Translations under genes and position numbers: made by a program
The notes under the pieces: generated by a model
The model's database searches: none
What the model saw: only the letters and a program-made list of their open reading frames with translations
What the model was told of the DNA's origin: nothing
Part shown: piece after piece, positions 9,801-19,205 of the stretch
Layout of the letters: the number at the start of each line of letters is the position of its first letter
Numbering within the stretch: position 1 is the stretch's first letter
Origin: Actinocrinis puniceicyclus
Lineage (GTDB): Bacteria; Actinomycetota; Actinomycetes; Streptomycetales; Catenulisporaceae
Direction of reading: 5' to 3'
DNA length: 64,000 nucleotides
Assembly (NCBI RefSeq): GCF_018283645.1
Contig: NZ_JAGSXH010000016.1
Location: 1 to 64,000, forward strand

Positions 9801-10682
9801 TCACGTGAAGTAGTGGCCCTGTTCGATGTCTTCGATGAGGCCGGGGTGGGTGGGCTTCCAGCTCAGGAGATCCTGGGTGATGGTGCTGGAGGCGGGCATG
9901 TCGGTGCTGAGCAGGCGCACCAACATTCCCTCGAATTCTTCGGCGGGCATCGACCGGGCGGGTAGGTTCAGGTGTCGGCCGATGGTCTCGACGATATCCC
10001 GGGTGGGCACCCCCTCGTCGCCGACGGCGTTGAGGACTGCGCCGGCGGGAGCGTGCTCGATGGCCAGCCGGTAAAGACGCGCGGCATCCTTCACGTGGAC
10101 GGCAGGCCAGCGGCTGGCCCCGTCGCCGATGTAGCCGCAGACGCCTTTGGCCCGGGCTGCGGTGATGAGCTGGGGAATGAAACCGTGGCGTTCTCCCTGG
10201 CCGTGCACCGAGCGGGGCAGCATGACCAGGCAGGTGCGCACGCCGGAGTCTGCGGCCGCGAGCGCTGCCCGCATGTTGGTGATGCGGGCAGCGATAGGCC
10301 CGGCAGGGACGAGTTCGTCGCGTTCGGTCGCGGGTCGGCCGGGTGTGACGAGCGTCGCACCGGAGATGACCAGGGGCTTGCCGGAGCCGGCGAGGCTGGT
10401 GGCGAACGTCTGGATGGCCGTGGCGTCGGTCCGCGTCGCGGCCTCGGTCACGCTGGGCACGACGAAGGCAAGATGGATGACGCCGTCACTGTCCAGAGCG
10501 CCGGCGCGCAGCACGTCGGTGTCGTCCAAATCGCCGCGGAGCACCTCGGCGCCCAGGTCGGCGACTGCTTGGGCGGAGGCGTCCGAGCGGGCCAGTCCGA
10601 GGACCTGGTGGCCAGCACTGATGAGTTCGGGCACGACGGCCGAGCCGATCCAGCCGGAAGCGCCGGTGACGAAGATACGCAT
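9801..10682 (-). CDS. NAD(P)-dependent atypical SDR / epimerase-like oxidoreductase
   Basis: 293 aa. The N-terminal Rossmann motif TGASGWIG (Gly7, Gly10, Gly13) is followed by a dinucleotide-binding fold and the conserved DLDD near residue 50. No clear YxxxK catalytic pair is visible in the usual place, so it fits the atypical extended SDR group; the substrate is unknown. ATG 10682 has AAGGAGA about six bases upstream. It is divergently transcribed from the TetR gene at 10851 across a 168-base region with three palindromic operators, so it is probably that repressor's target. The pair lies between two insertion-sequence remnants, suggesting acquisition as a module. Confidence 0.88.
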   Translation of the reverse strand: MRIFVTGASGWIGSAVVPELISAGHQVLGLARSDASAQAVADLGAEVLRGDLDDTDVLRAGALDSDGVIHLAFVVPSVTEAATRTDATAIQTFATSLAGSGKPLVISGATLVTPGRPATERDELVPAGPIAARITNMRAALAAADSGVRTCLVMLPRSVHGQGERHGFIPQLITAARAKGVCGYIGDGASRWPAVHVKDAARLYRLAIEHAPAGAVLNAVGDEGVPTRDIVETIGRHLNLPARSMPAEEFEGMLVRLLSTDMPASSTITQDLLSWKPTHPGLIEDIEQGHYFT

Positions 10683-10749
10683 GGAGATTCTCCTTGGTCG
10701 TGCTTCGGGTGATGAAGTTGCGCGGCGTGGAGGCCGCGGCCGGAGTGCC

Positions 10750-10768
10750 GATGCGATCCGGTCGCATC
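10750..10768. promoter_or_regulatory. TetR-type operator copy 1
   Basis: GATGCGATCCGGTCGCATC is a perfect 7-5-7 palindrome, 68 bases before the SDR start codon. The same motif recurs at 10784 and 10817. Confidence 0.65.
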
Positions 10769-10783
10769 AACTCTAACACCAGC

Positions 10784-10800
10784 ATGCGACGCCGTCGCAT
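10784..10800. promoter_or_regulatory. TetR-type operator copy 2
   Basis: ATGCGACGCCGTCGCAT is a perfect palindrome (17 bases), sharing the TGCGA-N5-TCGCA core with copies 1 and 3; its centre is 33 bases from copy 1 and 34 from copy 3. Confidence 0.65.
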
Positions 10801-10816
10801 CATTGCCTGCCCGGGT

Positions 10817-10835
10817 GATGCGATCCGGTCGCCTC
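10817..10835. promoter_or_regulatory. TetR-type operator copy 3, overlapping the tetR promoter
   Basis: GATGCGATCCGGTCGCCTC matches copy 1 except for one base in the right arm. It occupies the -35 region of the promoter whose -10 is at 10839-10844, so binding here would repress the regulator itself. Confidence 0.6.
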
Positions 10836-10838
10836 GCT

Positions 10839-10850
10839 TATGCTGTGAGG
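10839..10850 (+). promoter_or_regulatory. -10 element of a probable leaderless tetR promoter
   Basis: TATGCT (10839-10844), then six bases, then GTG 10851. The predicted transcript starts at the start codon; operator copy 3 lies immediately upstream. Confidence 0.5.
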
Positions 10851-11444
10851 GTGAGCAGATGGGCGCCGGACGCGCGGGAGCGCCTGGAGACCGCCGCACT
10901 GGACCTGTTCGCGGAGAACGGGTACGAGGAAACGACCGTCGCGCAGATCGCGGACCGCGCTGGCTTGAACCGGGCCACGTTCTTCCGGCACTTCGCCGAT
11001 AAGCGGGAGGTCCTGTTCAGCGGTGAAGACCGGCTGGCCGGGCTATTCGCCGACGGCATCCGCGCCGCCGCACCGGATGCCACGCTCACCGAGTGCCTAC
11101 AGGCAGCGTTCACGGCCGCCGAGGCCGCGATGACCCCGCAACAGCGGGCCAAGGCTGCCCAGCGCGTCCTGGTGGTCGCGGCGAACAGCGAAGTGCAGGA
11201 GCGGGGACTGCTCAAGCACGCCCGGATCGCCCGGACGATCAGCGCCGCCCTGCGCGAACGGGGCACAGAGGAGCTGACGGCCCGGCTGGCGGCGGAGGTG
11301 GGGATGCTCGCGTTCTCCATCGCCGTCGAGCGCTGGATGCGGTCGGACAATGACGAACCGTTCCCGGTCCATGCCGCAGCGGCCTTGAGCGACCTGCAGG
11401 TGCGCGCGGCTGAGCTTGACTCCCAGCCCCGCCTGTCAGCCTGA
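10851..11444 (+). CDS. TetR family transcriptional repressor
   Basis: 197 aa. The N-terminal helix-turn-helix (about 26-52: TVAQIADRAGLNRATFFRHF, then ADKREVLF) is typical of TetR proteins. The remaining helices form a ligand-binding and dimer domain with no recognisable ligand. GTG 10851 was chosen because it sits six bases after TATGCT, consistent with a leaderless message. Three operator palindromes between it and the divergent SDR gene indicate that it controls both genes; the inducer may be a substrate or product of the SDR enzyme. Confidence 0.88.
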   Translation: MSRWAPDARERLETAALDLFAENGYEETTVAQIADRAGLNRATFFRHFADKREVLFSGEDRLAGLFADGIRAAAPDATLTECLQAAFTAAEAAMTPQQRAKAAQRVLVVAANSEVQERGLLKHARIARTISAALRERGTEELTARLAAEVGMLAFSIAVERWMRSDNDEPFPVHAAAALSDLQVRAAELDSQPRLSA

Positions 11445-11559
11445 CCTGAGTTCAGCCGAACGCACCCACGCGTGCCCGGAGGACCTCGTCGACGGCGACC
11501 TTCCGGGAATTGGCATACGACCGACGTCGATCGGCACGGCAGGCCGCAGTCACCAGCTT

Positions 11560-11702
11560 GTGTTCACCCGAACCCAACGCCCCGCTCAAGCCCACCGACG
11601 CCGATATCCGCGCGGTCCAGCTCGCCTGGGCCCAAGCCGGACTGGACCTGACAGCCTGACTGCATCACCTCTGCGAAAACAGCGAAAGCCGAGCTTGAAT
11701 GA
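11560..11702 (+). mobile_element. 3' remnant of a second IS701-like element, inverted
   Basis: From 11576 the plus strand encodes NAPLKPTDADIRAVQLAW and then AQAGLDLTA-stop, nearly identical to the C-terminus of the transposase at 8847 (NAPLKPTDAEIRAVQQAW, AQAGLD). Right after it, GCGAAAACAGCGAAAGCC (11673-11690) matches the terminal repeat of that element. Only the last 30 or so codons and one end remain. It is oriented opposite to the first element. Confidence 0.75.
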
Positions 11703-12324
11703 ACAGCAGCGAATATTCCGGCTATGTCCCGGAGAATTCCTCCACCCGTTCACGGCCTCTTGCCCGCAGTGGCCCCCGGTGACGTTCTGCGCCACCGGTA
11801 CGGCGTATCCGGCGTTTCGCGTCCGGGTTCGGGCGGGGCTTGCGCGCGCAGCGGATTCTGGTGAAATGCAAGGGGAGCGGAAGCATCAGCGCCCGCGCCG
11901 GCCGCCGGTCCGGCGCCCGTCGCAAGCCGCGCTCGGCACCATCGCCCGGCGCCGAATGACTTTCGTCGATCATCAGGCGACGCTAATCCGCCCGAACGGC
12001 GCAACATGGTGCCCACGCCGAACCAGACCCAAACCTCCGAACGGGTGGCAACTGCTCTGTCGGATTTGACCCACGGCGGGGTTGGTGAGACGCTAGAAGC
12101 CCGCGCACCTGTCGTTTTGCGTCGTAGAACGCCAGTGGGCTGTCGCGCCTGTGGGGTGCACTTGAGTCGGCGAATGCAGGTTCTTCAGGCCGATTCAGCG
12201 CCGCCTTGGGCCGCTCCCACAGCCCGCCGGGCACCGACCCCGCACGACGGCACGGCGCGATATGACCTCACGTGACGCGGCAGAAAAGACGCCGCGTCGG
12301 TCACTCAGCGTGGAGGACCCTGGA
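11703..12324. other. gene-free stretch behind the IS remnant
   Basis: Small reading frames exist on both strands, but none has a convincing start, codon pattern or recognisable protein. It is probably degraded accessory DNA at the seam between the two conserved gene blocks. Confidence 0.5.
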
Positions 12325-12537
12325 ATGGCTAAGGCGCTACTCGGACACATCGGGGGGACGGACCCGCGAATGGCCGCCGAGATGCGGAGGCTTCAGCAGC
12401 GCGTGCGTGACCTCGAAGACCAGCTGGTACGAGTACAGGCTGAGAACGATTCACTCGCCGCGGCAGTGCAGACCGCCTCTCTGGACCACGAGCTGTTCGC
12501 CACCACGGTCGCCGAGCGGGAGCCCGCGCTGACCTGA
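12325..12537 (+). CDS. small coiled-coil protein, actinobacterial, function unknown
   Basis: 70 aa. It starts MAKALLGHIGGTDPRMAAEM and continues with a heptad-patterned helix (MRRLQQRVRDLEDQLVRVQ, about 20-45), ending in PALT. ATG 12325 has GGAGG eight bases upstream, which favours it over an in-frame ATG at 12262. Small proteins beginning MAKALLG with this coiled coil are, from memory, common in actinobacteria and often lie near smc. It has its own strong terminator, so it is probably a single-gene transcript. Confidence 0.75.
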   Translation: MAKALLGHIGGTDPRMAAEMRRLQQRVRDLEDQLVRVQAENDSLAAAVQTASLDHELFATTVAEREPALT

Positions 12538-12599
12538 CCGGTATCTCCGGTCGACCGGAGGCGCCGGCCGACAGCCGACGGCGGCACCCGAAAAACTGC

Positions 12600-12624
12600 G
12601 AAGGGACGCGCTAAGCGTCCCTTC
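12600..12624 (+). terminator. intrinsic terminator after the small coiled-coil gene
   Basis: GAAGGGACGC and GCGTCCCTTC form a perfect 10-bp stem with loop GCTAA, followed by TCTGCTTCC. A separate 16-base palindrome, CTCCGGTCGACCGGAG, lies at 12545-12560 between the stop codon and this hairpin. Confidence 0.8.
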
Positions 12625-12769
12625 TCTGCTTCCACCGGCGATCAGGGGCCCACACCCGGTACTACTTTCCCCGCATTCCGGACGCCTGGAGCTGCCGCGT
12701 CACCCCGGGCCGGTACGCTCAAGGGATACGTTCCCGCTCGCCCGGCCCGCCGCTAGGACTGTCACCGAC

Positions 12770-15700
12770 GTGTACCTGAAGAGCATGACCCTCCGGGGCT
12801 TCAAGTCGTTCGCCTCGGCGACGACCCTGCGCTTCGAGCCGGGGATCACCTGCGTCGTCGGCCCGAACGGCTCCGGCAAGTCCAACGTCGTCGACGCGCT
12901 GGCCTGGGTCATGGGTGAGCAGGGCGCCAAGTCGCTGCGCGGCGGCAAGATGGAGGACGTGATCTTCGCGGGCACCGCGGGACGCCCGCCGCTCGGCCGC
13001 GCCGAGGTCACCCTCACCATCGACAACACCGACGGCGCCCTGCCGATCGACTACACCGAGGTCACCATCTCGCGGATCATGTTCCGCAACGGCGGCTCGG
13101 AGTACGCGATCAACGGCTCGGCCTGCCGACTGCTCGACATCCAGGAACTGCTCTCCGACTCCGGCATCGGCCGCGAGATGCACGTGATCGTCGGACAGGG
13201 CCAGCTCGACGCGGTACTGCAGGCCGGACCCGAAGAGCGGCGCGCGTTCATCGAGGAGGCCGCCGGCGTCCTCAAGCACCGCAAGCGCAAGGAGAAGGCG
13301 CTGCGCAAGCTGGACGCGATGCAGGCCAACCTCACCCGGATCACCGACCTGACCACCGAGCTGCGCCGCCAGCTCAAGCCGCTGGGCCGGCAGGCCGAGG
13401 TCGCCCGCCGGGCCGCCGTGATCCAGGCCGATCTGCGCGACGCCCGGCTGCGTCTGCTCGCGGACGATCTGACCGAACTGCGTACCGCGTACGAGAAGGA
13501 GACCGCGGACGACACCGCGATCCGCCAGTTGCGCGCCGAGCTGGAACGTGAGTACGCCGAAAGCCAGGCGCGGGAGACCGAACTGGAGCACGAGGTCCAG
13601 GAGCTGGTACCGCACCTGGCCGCGGTGCAGGAGGCGTGGTACCGGCTCTCCTCACTCCGTGAGCGGCTGCGCGGTACGGCGTCGCTGGCGGGGGAGCGCG
13701 TGCGCAACCTCAACCAGTTGGCGCAGGGCGCCGATGCGAACGAGCGTCGCGGCCGCGACCCGGAGGACATGGAGCGCGAGGCCCGGCGCATCCGGGAACA
13801 GGAAGAGGCCATCGCCGAGGAGATCGCCGAGGCTCAGCGGGTGCTGGCAGACGCGGTACGGCGTCGCGGCGAGTCCGAGACCGCGTTGGCCGCCGAGGAG
13901 AAGCGTTTGGCCGCCGCGGTGCGGTCGGCCGCGGACCGCCGCGAGAATCTGGCGAAGCTGGCCGGCCGGGTCGACGCGGTGCGCTCCCGCTCCGGCGCCG
14001 CGCAGGCCGAGATCGACCGGCTGCACGCCGCGCACGACGAGGCCCGGGGCCGGGCCGCCGCGGTGCAGCGCGAGTACGACCTGCTCAAGGCCGAGGTGGA
14101 GGGCATCGACGGCGCGGACGGCCTCGACGCCGAGGTAGAAGCCGCCACCGAGGCCCTGGCCACCGCCGAGGACGCCCTGACCGCGCTGCGCGCCGCCGAA
14201 CGCGACGCCGAGCGGCAGCGCGCCGCGATGGCAGCGCGCAAGGAAGCGCTCGAACTGGGCCTCAACCGCAAGGACGGTGCGGGCGCGCTGCTGGCCGCCA
14301 CCGACCGGCTCTCCGGGCTGCTGGGCTCCGTGGCCGCGATACTGACCGTCGAGCAGGGCGCCGAGGCCGCCGTCGCCGCGGCGCTGGGCCTGGCCGCCGA
14401 CGCCGTCGCGGTCTCTTCCGCCGACGCCGCGGTCAACGCCATCAGGCTGCTCAAGACCGAGGACAAGGGCCGGGCGGCCGTCATCGTCGGCGGCGCCCCG
14501 GCCGACGACCGCTTCGGCCAATGGCCCGTGCTGCCGCACTACGCGAAGTACATCGTCGATCTGGTGACCGTCCCGGACGAGATGCGCGCCTCGCTGCGCC
14601 GCCTGTTGCGCGGCATGGCCATAGTGGACGATCTCTCCGAAGCCTCTTCGCTGATCGCCGCACAGCCCGACCTGGTCGCGGTGACCCGGGACGGCGACGT
14701 GCTCGGCCGTCACATCGCCTATGGCGGTTCGTCCTGCGCGCCCTCGCTGCTCGAAGTGCAGGCCGCGGTGGACGAGGCCGCGGAGAAGCTGCTCGAAGCG
14801 CGTGAGCGTGCCCGCCGGCTGCGCACGGAACTGGAACAGGCCACCGACGGCCAGCGCGGCGCGAAGCAGGCGCTCGACGCGCTGCTCGCCCAGCGCCGGG
14901 CCGCCGACGCGCAGAAGGCCTCGGTCGCCCAGCAGCTGGGCCGGCTGGGCGGCCAGGCCCGCGGCGCGCTCGGCGAGGTGGAGCGGTTCGCCAAGGCCAT
15001 CGAGACCGCCGAGGCCGCCCGGGAGAAGGAACGGCAGACCCTGGCGGATCTGGAACTTCAGCACGAGGAGGCGGTCGCGGCCGCCGAGGCGCTGGAGGAG
15101 GGCTACGACCTGGCCCCCGACGCTCGCGACGAGCTGGCCGCCGAGGCCACCGCCGCCCGGGCCGCCGAGATGGAGGCGCGGCTCGCGGTGCGCACCGGAG
15201 AGGAGCGCGCCCGGTCGCTGGCCGGACGCGCCGACGTCCTGGACCGCGGCGCCCGCCAGGAACGCGAGGCCCGGGCCCGCGCCGCAGCCCGGCAGCAGCA
15301 CGCCTCCCGGCAGGCCGCCGTGGCGCAGGCCGTGGTCTCCGCGGCCCGCCAGACCCTCGCCTGCCTGGAGGTCTCGCTGGGCAGGGCCGGCGCCGAGCGC
15401 GAGGCCGCCGAGCGCGACCGTGCCGAGCGCGAGGCAGCGCTGCAGATCCTGCGCGGGCGGGTGCGCGAGCTGGCCGGCGAGCTGGAGAAGCTGACCGACT
15501 CGGTGCACCGCGACGAGGTGGCGCGCGCCGAGAAACGGATGCGGATCGAACAGCTGGAGGCCCGGGCGCTGGAGGAGTTCGGCGTCACGGTCGAGGCGCT
15601 GCTCGACGAGTACGGTCCCGACAAGCCGGTACCGCCGCCGGCGGCCGCGATCGCGGTGTCCCACCTGGGCGCGGGCGACGACCCGAGCGATCCGCGCAAC

Positions 15701-16381
15701 GCCCCGGTGCCGTTCGTGCGCGCCGAGCAGGAGAAGCGGCTGCGCCAGGCCGAGAAGGACTACGCCGCGCTCGGCAAGGTCAACCCGCTCGCGCTGGAGG
15801 AGTTCGCGGCGCTGGAGGAGCGTTACAAGTTCCTCAACGAGCAGCTGGAGGACCTGAAGAAGACCCGTATCGACCTGCTCCAGGTGGTCAAGGAGGTCGA
15901 CGAGCGGGTCCAGCAGGTCTTCGCCGAGGCGTACGCGGACACCGCGCGCGAGTTCGAGGGCGTATTCTCGCGGCTTTTCCCCGGGGGCGAGGGCAGGCTG
16001 TATCTGACCGACCCGGAGGACATGCTCACCACCGGCATCGAGGTCGAGGCGCGGCCGCCCGGCAAGAAGGTCAAGCGGCTCTCGCTGCTCTCCGGCGGCG
16101 AGCGCTCGCTGACCGCCGTGGCCCTGCTCGTGGCCATCTTCAAAGCCCGTCCGTCGCCGTTCTACGTCATGGACGAGGTCGAGGCGGCGCTCGACGACAC
16201 CAACCTGCAGCGGCTCATCCGCATCTTCGAGGAACTGCGCGAATCCTCGCAGCTGATCGTGATCACGCACCAGAAGCGCACGATGGAGGTAGCCGACGCG
16301 CTATACGGCGTCTCGATGCGTGGTGACGGCATCACGACCGTGATCTCGCAGAAGCTTCGTGACACCGCCGCCGCGGCATGA
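12770..16381 (+). CDS. smc: chromosome segregation protein SMC
   Basis: 1203 aa. SMC dimers with ScpAB condense and organise the chromosome. The N-terminal ATPase half has Walker A GPNGSGKS (31-38). A long coiled coil (about 165-495) leads to a hinge (about 510-640, with DRLSGLLGSVAAIL), then a return coil and the C-terminal ATPase half with signature LLSGGERSL near 1106 and Walker B FYVMDEVEAALDD near 1133. The coils are very rich in Ala, Arg and Glu, as in other high-GC actinobacteria. The GTG start at 12770 gives the normal N-terminus YLKSMTLRGFKSFA. ftsY follows after 94 bases. Confidence 0.97.
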   Translation: MYLKSMTLRGFKSFASATTLRFEPGITCVVGPNGSGKSNVVDALAWVMGEQGAKSLRGGKMEDVIFAGTAGRPPLGRAEVTLTIDNTDGALPIDYTEVTISRIMFRNGGSEYAINGSACRLLDIQELLSDSGIGREMHVIVGQGQLDAVLQAGPEERRAFIEEAAGVLKHRKRKEKALRKLDAMQANLTRITDLTTELRRQLKPLGRQAEVARRAAVIQADLRDARLRLLADDLTELRTAYEKETADDTAIRQLRAELEREYAESQARETELEHEVQELVPHLAAVQEAWYRLSSLRERLRGTASLAGERVRNLNQLAQGADANERRGRDPEDMEREARRIREQEEAIAEEIAEAQRVLADAVRRRGESETALAAEEKRLAAAVRSAADRRENLAKLAGRVDAVRSRSGAAQAEIDRLHAAHDEARGRAAAVQREYDLLKAEVEGIDGADGLDAEVEAATEALATAEDALTALRAAERDAERQRAAMAARKEALELGLNRKDGAGALLAATDRLSGLLGSVAAILTVEQGAEAAVAAALGLAADAVAVSSADAAVNAIRLLKTEDKGRAAVIVGGAPADDRFGQWPVLPHYAKYIVDLVTVPDEMRASLRRLLRGMAIVDDLSEASSLIAAQPDLVAVTRDGDVLGRHIAYGGSSCAPSLLEVQAAVDEAAEKLLEARERARRLRTELEQATDGQRGAKQALDALLAQRRAADAQKASVAQQLGRLGGQARGALGEVERFAKAIETAEAAREKERQTLADLELQHEEAVAAAEALEEGYDLAPDARDELAAEATAARAAEMEARLAVRTGEERARSLAGRADVLDRGARQEREARARAAARQQHASRQAAVAQAVVSAARQTLACLEVSLGRAGAEREAAERDRAEREAALQILRGRVRELAGELEKLTDSVHRDEVARAEKRMRIEQLEARALEEFGVTVEALLDEYGPDKPVPPPAAAIAVSHLGAGDDPSDPRNAPVPFVRAEQEKRLRQAEKDYAALGKVNPLALEEFAALEERYKFLNEQLEDLKKTRIDLLQVVKEVDERVQQVFAEAYADTAREFEGVFSRLFPGGEGRLYLTDPEDMLTTGIEVEARPPGKKVKRLSLLSGGERSLTAVALLVAIFKARPSPFYVMDEVEAALDDTNLQRLIRIFEELRESSQLIVITHQKRTMEVADALYGVSMRGDGITTVISQKLRDTAAAA

Positions 16382-16475
16382 CCGACGCGACGACGACCCG
16401 CCTGACGATCCGACAACTGACTGCAAGCGCAACAAACCGGGCCGCGCCGCCCTGGCGTCTTGAGAGAATGGCACC

Positions 16476-17684
<1,209 letters not shown>

Positions 17685-18026
17685 GCGGCCGGCTGCTGAA
17701 ACCGGTCAACCGATCCTGCCGGCGAGCGTCGCGGGCGCAACCGCGTTCGACCGTCGCAGCGGCCCGAAGGCCCGCCTAGGCCTTTGGCCTAGTGTCCCGC
17801 GCCGGAAATCCGTCGCATGACTCTGCTCGACCTGGCTGCGCACGTCCGGTCATCCGCGCCCTGCTGGCAAGGCGCCGGAACACCCTCGCGGTGCTCAATC
17901 AACGCAGTGGGTCGTCTGTGGGCGTTTCGGCAACGCGGCCAGGCGGGATGCGGGGGCCCGCACCGGCAAGCTGACCAGGCCAGAAAAACTTGCCTCAAAA
18001 TCAAAGAACTCGGACGACAGAGTGGC
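17685..18026. other. ftsY-primpol convergent intergenic region
   Basis: It contains the terminator-like hairpin at 17776-17792. No gene is supported; a plus-strand frame through it has no ribosome-binding site and no recognisable protein. Confidence 0.4.
17776..17792 (+). terminator. hairpin after ftsY
   Basis: CTAGGCC and GGCCTAG form a perfect 7-bp stem around TTT, about 90 bases past the ftsY stop. Confidence 0.5.
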
Positions 18027-18809
18027 CTAGATCGTGGCGAAGGCGCGGTGAGGCGCGAGGGCGAGGGCGCCGAGGACCACGTGGGCGGCGGGGAAGGCGG
18101 GTCGTTCGGGCCCCGGAGCGCGCAGCCAGCGGGGACCGGACGGGATGCCGGCGCGATGAAACCGCTGCTGGTCGAGGACCGCGGGAAGTTCGACGCGGTC
18201 GCCGCTTCCCAGCAGGACAGGGCCCGTACCCGGGTCGATCAGCGCACGGAGAGCGGCCGCGGTGCCCACGCGGACCAGAAAGCCGATCCTCGCGCGCGGA
18301 TCGCTGTCACCGAGGCCGGCCGAAGCGGTCGGCGCGCAGCCGAACGCAGTCCACAGCACCGGGCCGAGTTCGACGCCGAGCCGGTCCAGCCGGATCAGCG
18401 CCGTGCGGCCGAGCGCGGCGTCCGCCTCGACGACGTCGAATGCGATGCCGCACGCCGCCATGATCGGGGCGTCCGGCGTGCGCGACCATGCCGCGAAGAT
18501 CCGCTCCAGGTCGGTCGACGGCGCGCTCGCCCGGTTCGGGGCGATCGGCCAGCCCCAGGCGGCATACCGCAGGGCGGTCGCCCGGATGCTTCCGTTCGAG
18601 GGCGTCGCGCGGTGGGCAATCACGTGCGGGTGCGTGACGAACGCCGCGCCGAGACCCGGGCGCGGGAAACCCGCGCGGTGCCGAGCATCCAGTACACCCG
18701 TATGCGGCGTCGGCTCCAACGCTGACCCGCCGGCCGGCTCGCCTTCCGTGGCCCGGCGCCTGGCGGGCTGGTGTGTCAGCAGAGCGTCCAAGCCCAGTCG
18801 GCCGCGCAT
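18027..18809 (-). CDS. actinobacterial bifunctional DNA primase/polymerase-domain protein
   Basis: 260 aa. The core resembles the Prim-Pol-like proteins that sit next to nsdA in Streptomyces: ALRYAAWGWPIAPN, then CGIAFDVVEADAALGRTALI and RLDRLGVELGPV. The usual Asp-x-Asp metal motif of active Prim-Pol enzymes is only weakly represented (FDVVEAD), so catalysis is uncertain, and there is no helicase or primase C-terminal domain. ATG 18809 is the best start, but GTG 18824 is possible; neither has a strong ribosome-binding site. Divergent from nsdA. Confidence 0.65.
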   Translation of the reverse strand: MRGRLGLDALLTHQPARRRATEGEPAGGSALEPTPHTGVLDARHRAGFPRPGLGAAFVTHPHVIAHRATPSNGSIRATALRYAAWGWPIAPNRASAPSTDLERIFAAWSRTPDAPIMAACGIAFDVVEADAALGRTALIRLDRLGVELGPVLWTAFGCAPTASAGLGDSDPRARIGFLVRVGTAAALRALIDPGTGPVLLGSGDRVELPAVLDQQRFHRAGIPSGPRWLRAPGPERPAFPAAHVVLGALALAPHRAFATI

Positions 18810-19205
18810 TGTCGTCGCCACGCCTTTCTCAACTGTGACGCCCTGATCCGGGTTACCGCCCCGCGCGAGGAACACGACCCGGTATGAGGGTGCTCCGCCG
18901 CCTTGCGATCGCACGCGCCAGACGCCGCGGACATATCCGGCGCGCTTCTCAAACACGGCTCAGCGGCGCTGCATCTCAAACACGGCTCAGCGGCGCTGCA
19001 TCTCGCCGGAAGGAGTGATGCCGACAGGTCTTCCCCGAATAGACCATAGCCGGGCCCAGGTAGCGACGCGCCGATGAATGGGTGGCGAATCCTGGCGCAT
19101 TTGCGGATTGCCTGCGGACGCCGTGGCCGAACGGTTACGTTCGGCTCACCGATGGTCACAAATGGCGACTCTCGCCGGCTCGCCGGCTCGCGAGGCGGCG
19201 CATTC
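18810..19205. other. divergent primpol/nsdA control region
   Basis: No gene is supported in this 396-base stretch. It holds the two-copy 27-base tandem repeat (18948-19001) and GGAAGGAGTG at about 19008-19017. The nsdA frame is open upstream of 19206, but the protein from there does not look like the family. Confidence 0.4.
18948..19001. repeat. 27-base perfect tandem duplication
   Basis: Two identical 27-base units (18948-18974 and 18975-19001), each starting CTCAAACACGGCTCAGCGGC, lie in the region between the divergent primpol and nsdA genes. Confidence 0.9.

Noticed and set aside
11416-12069. Plus-strand open frame over the second IS remnant
   Set aside because: It is out of frame with the transposase tail and matches no known protein.
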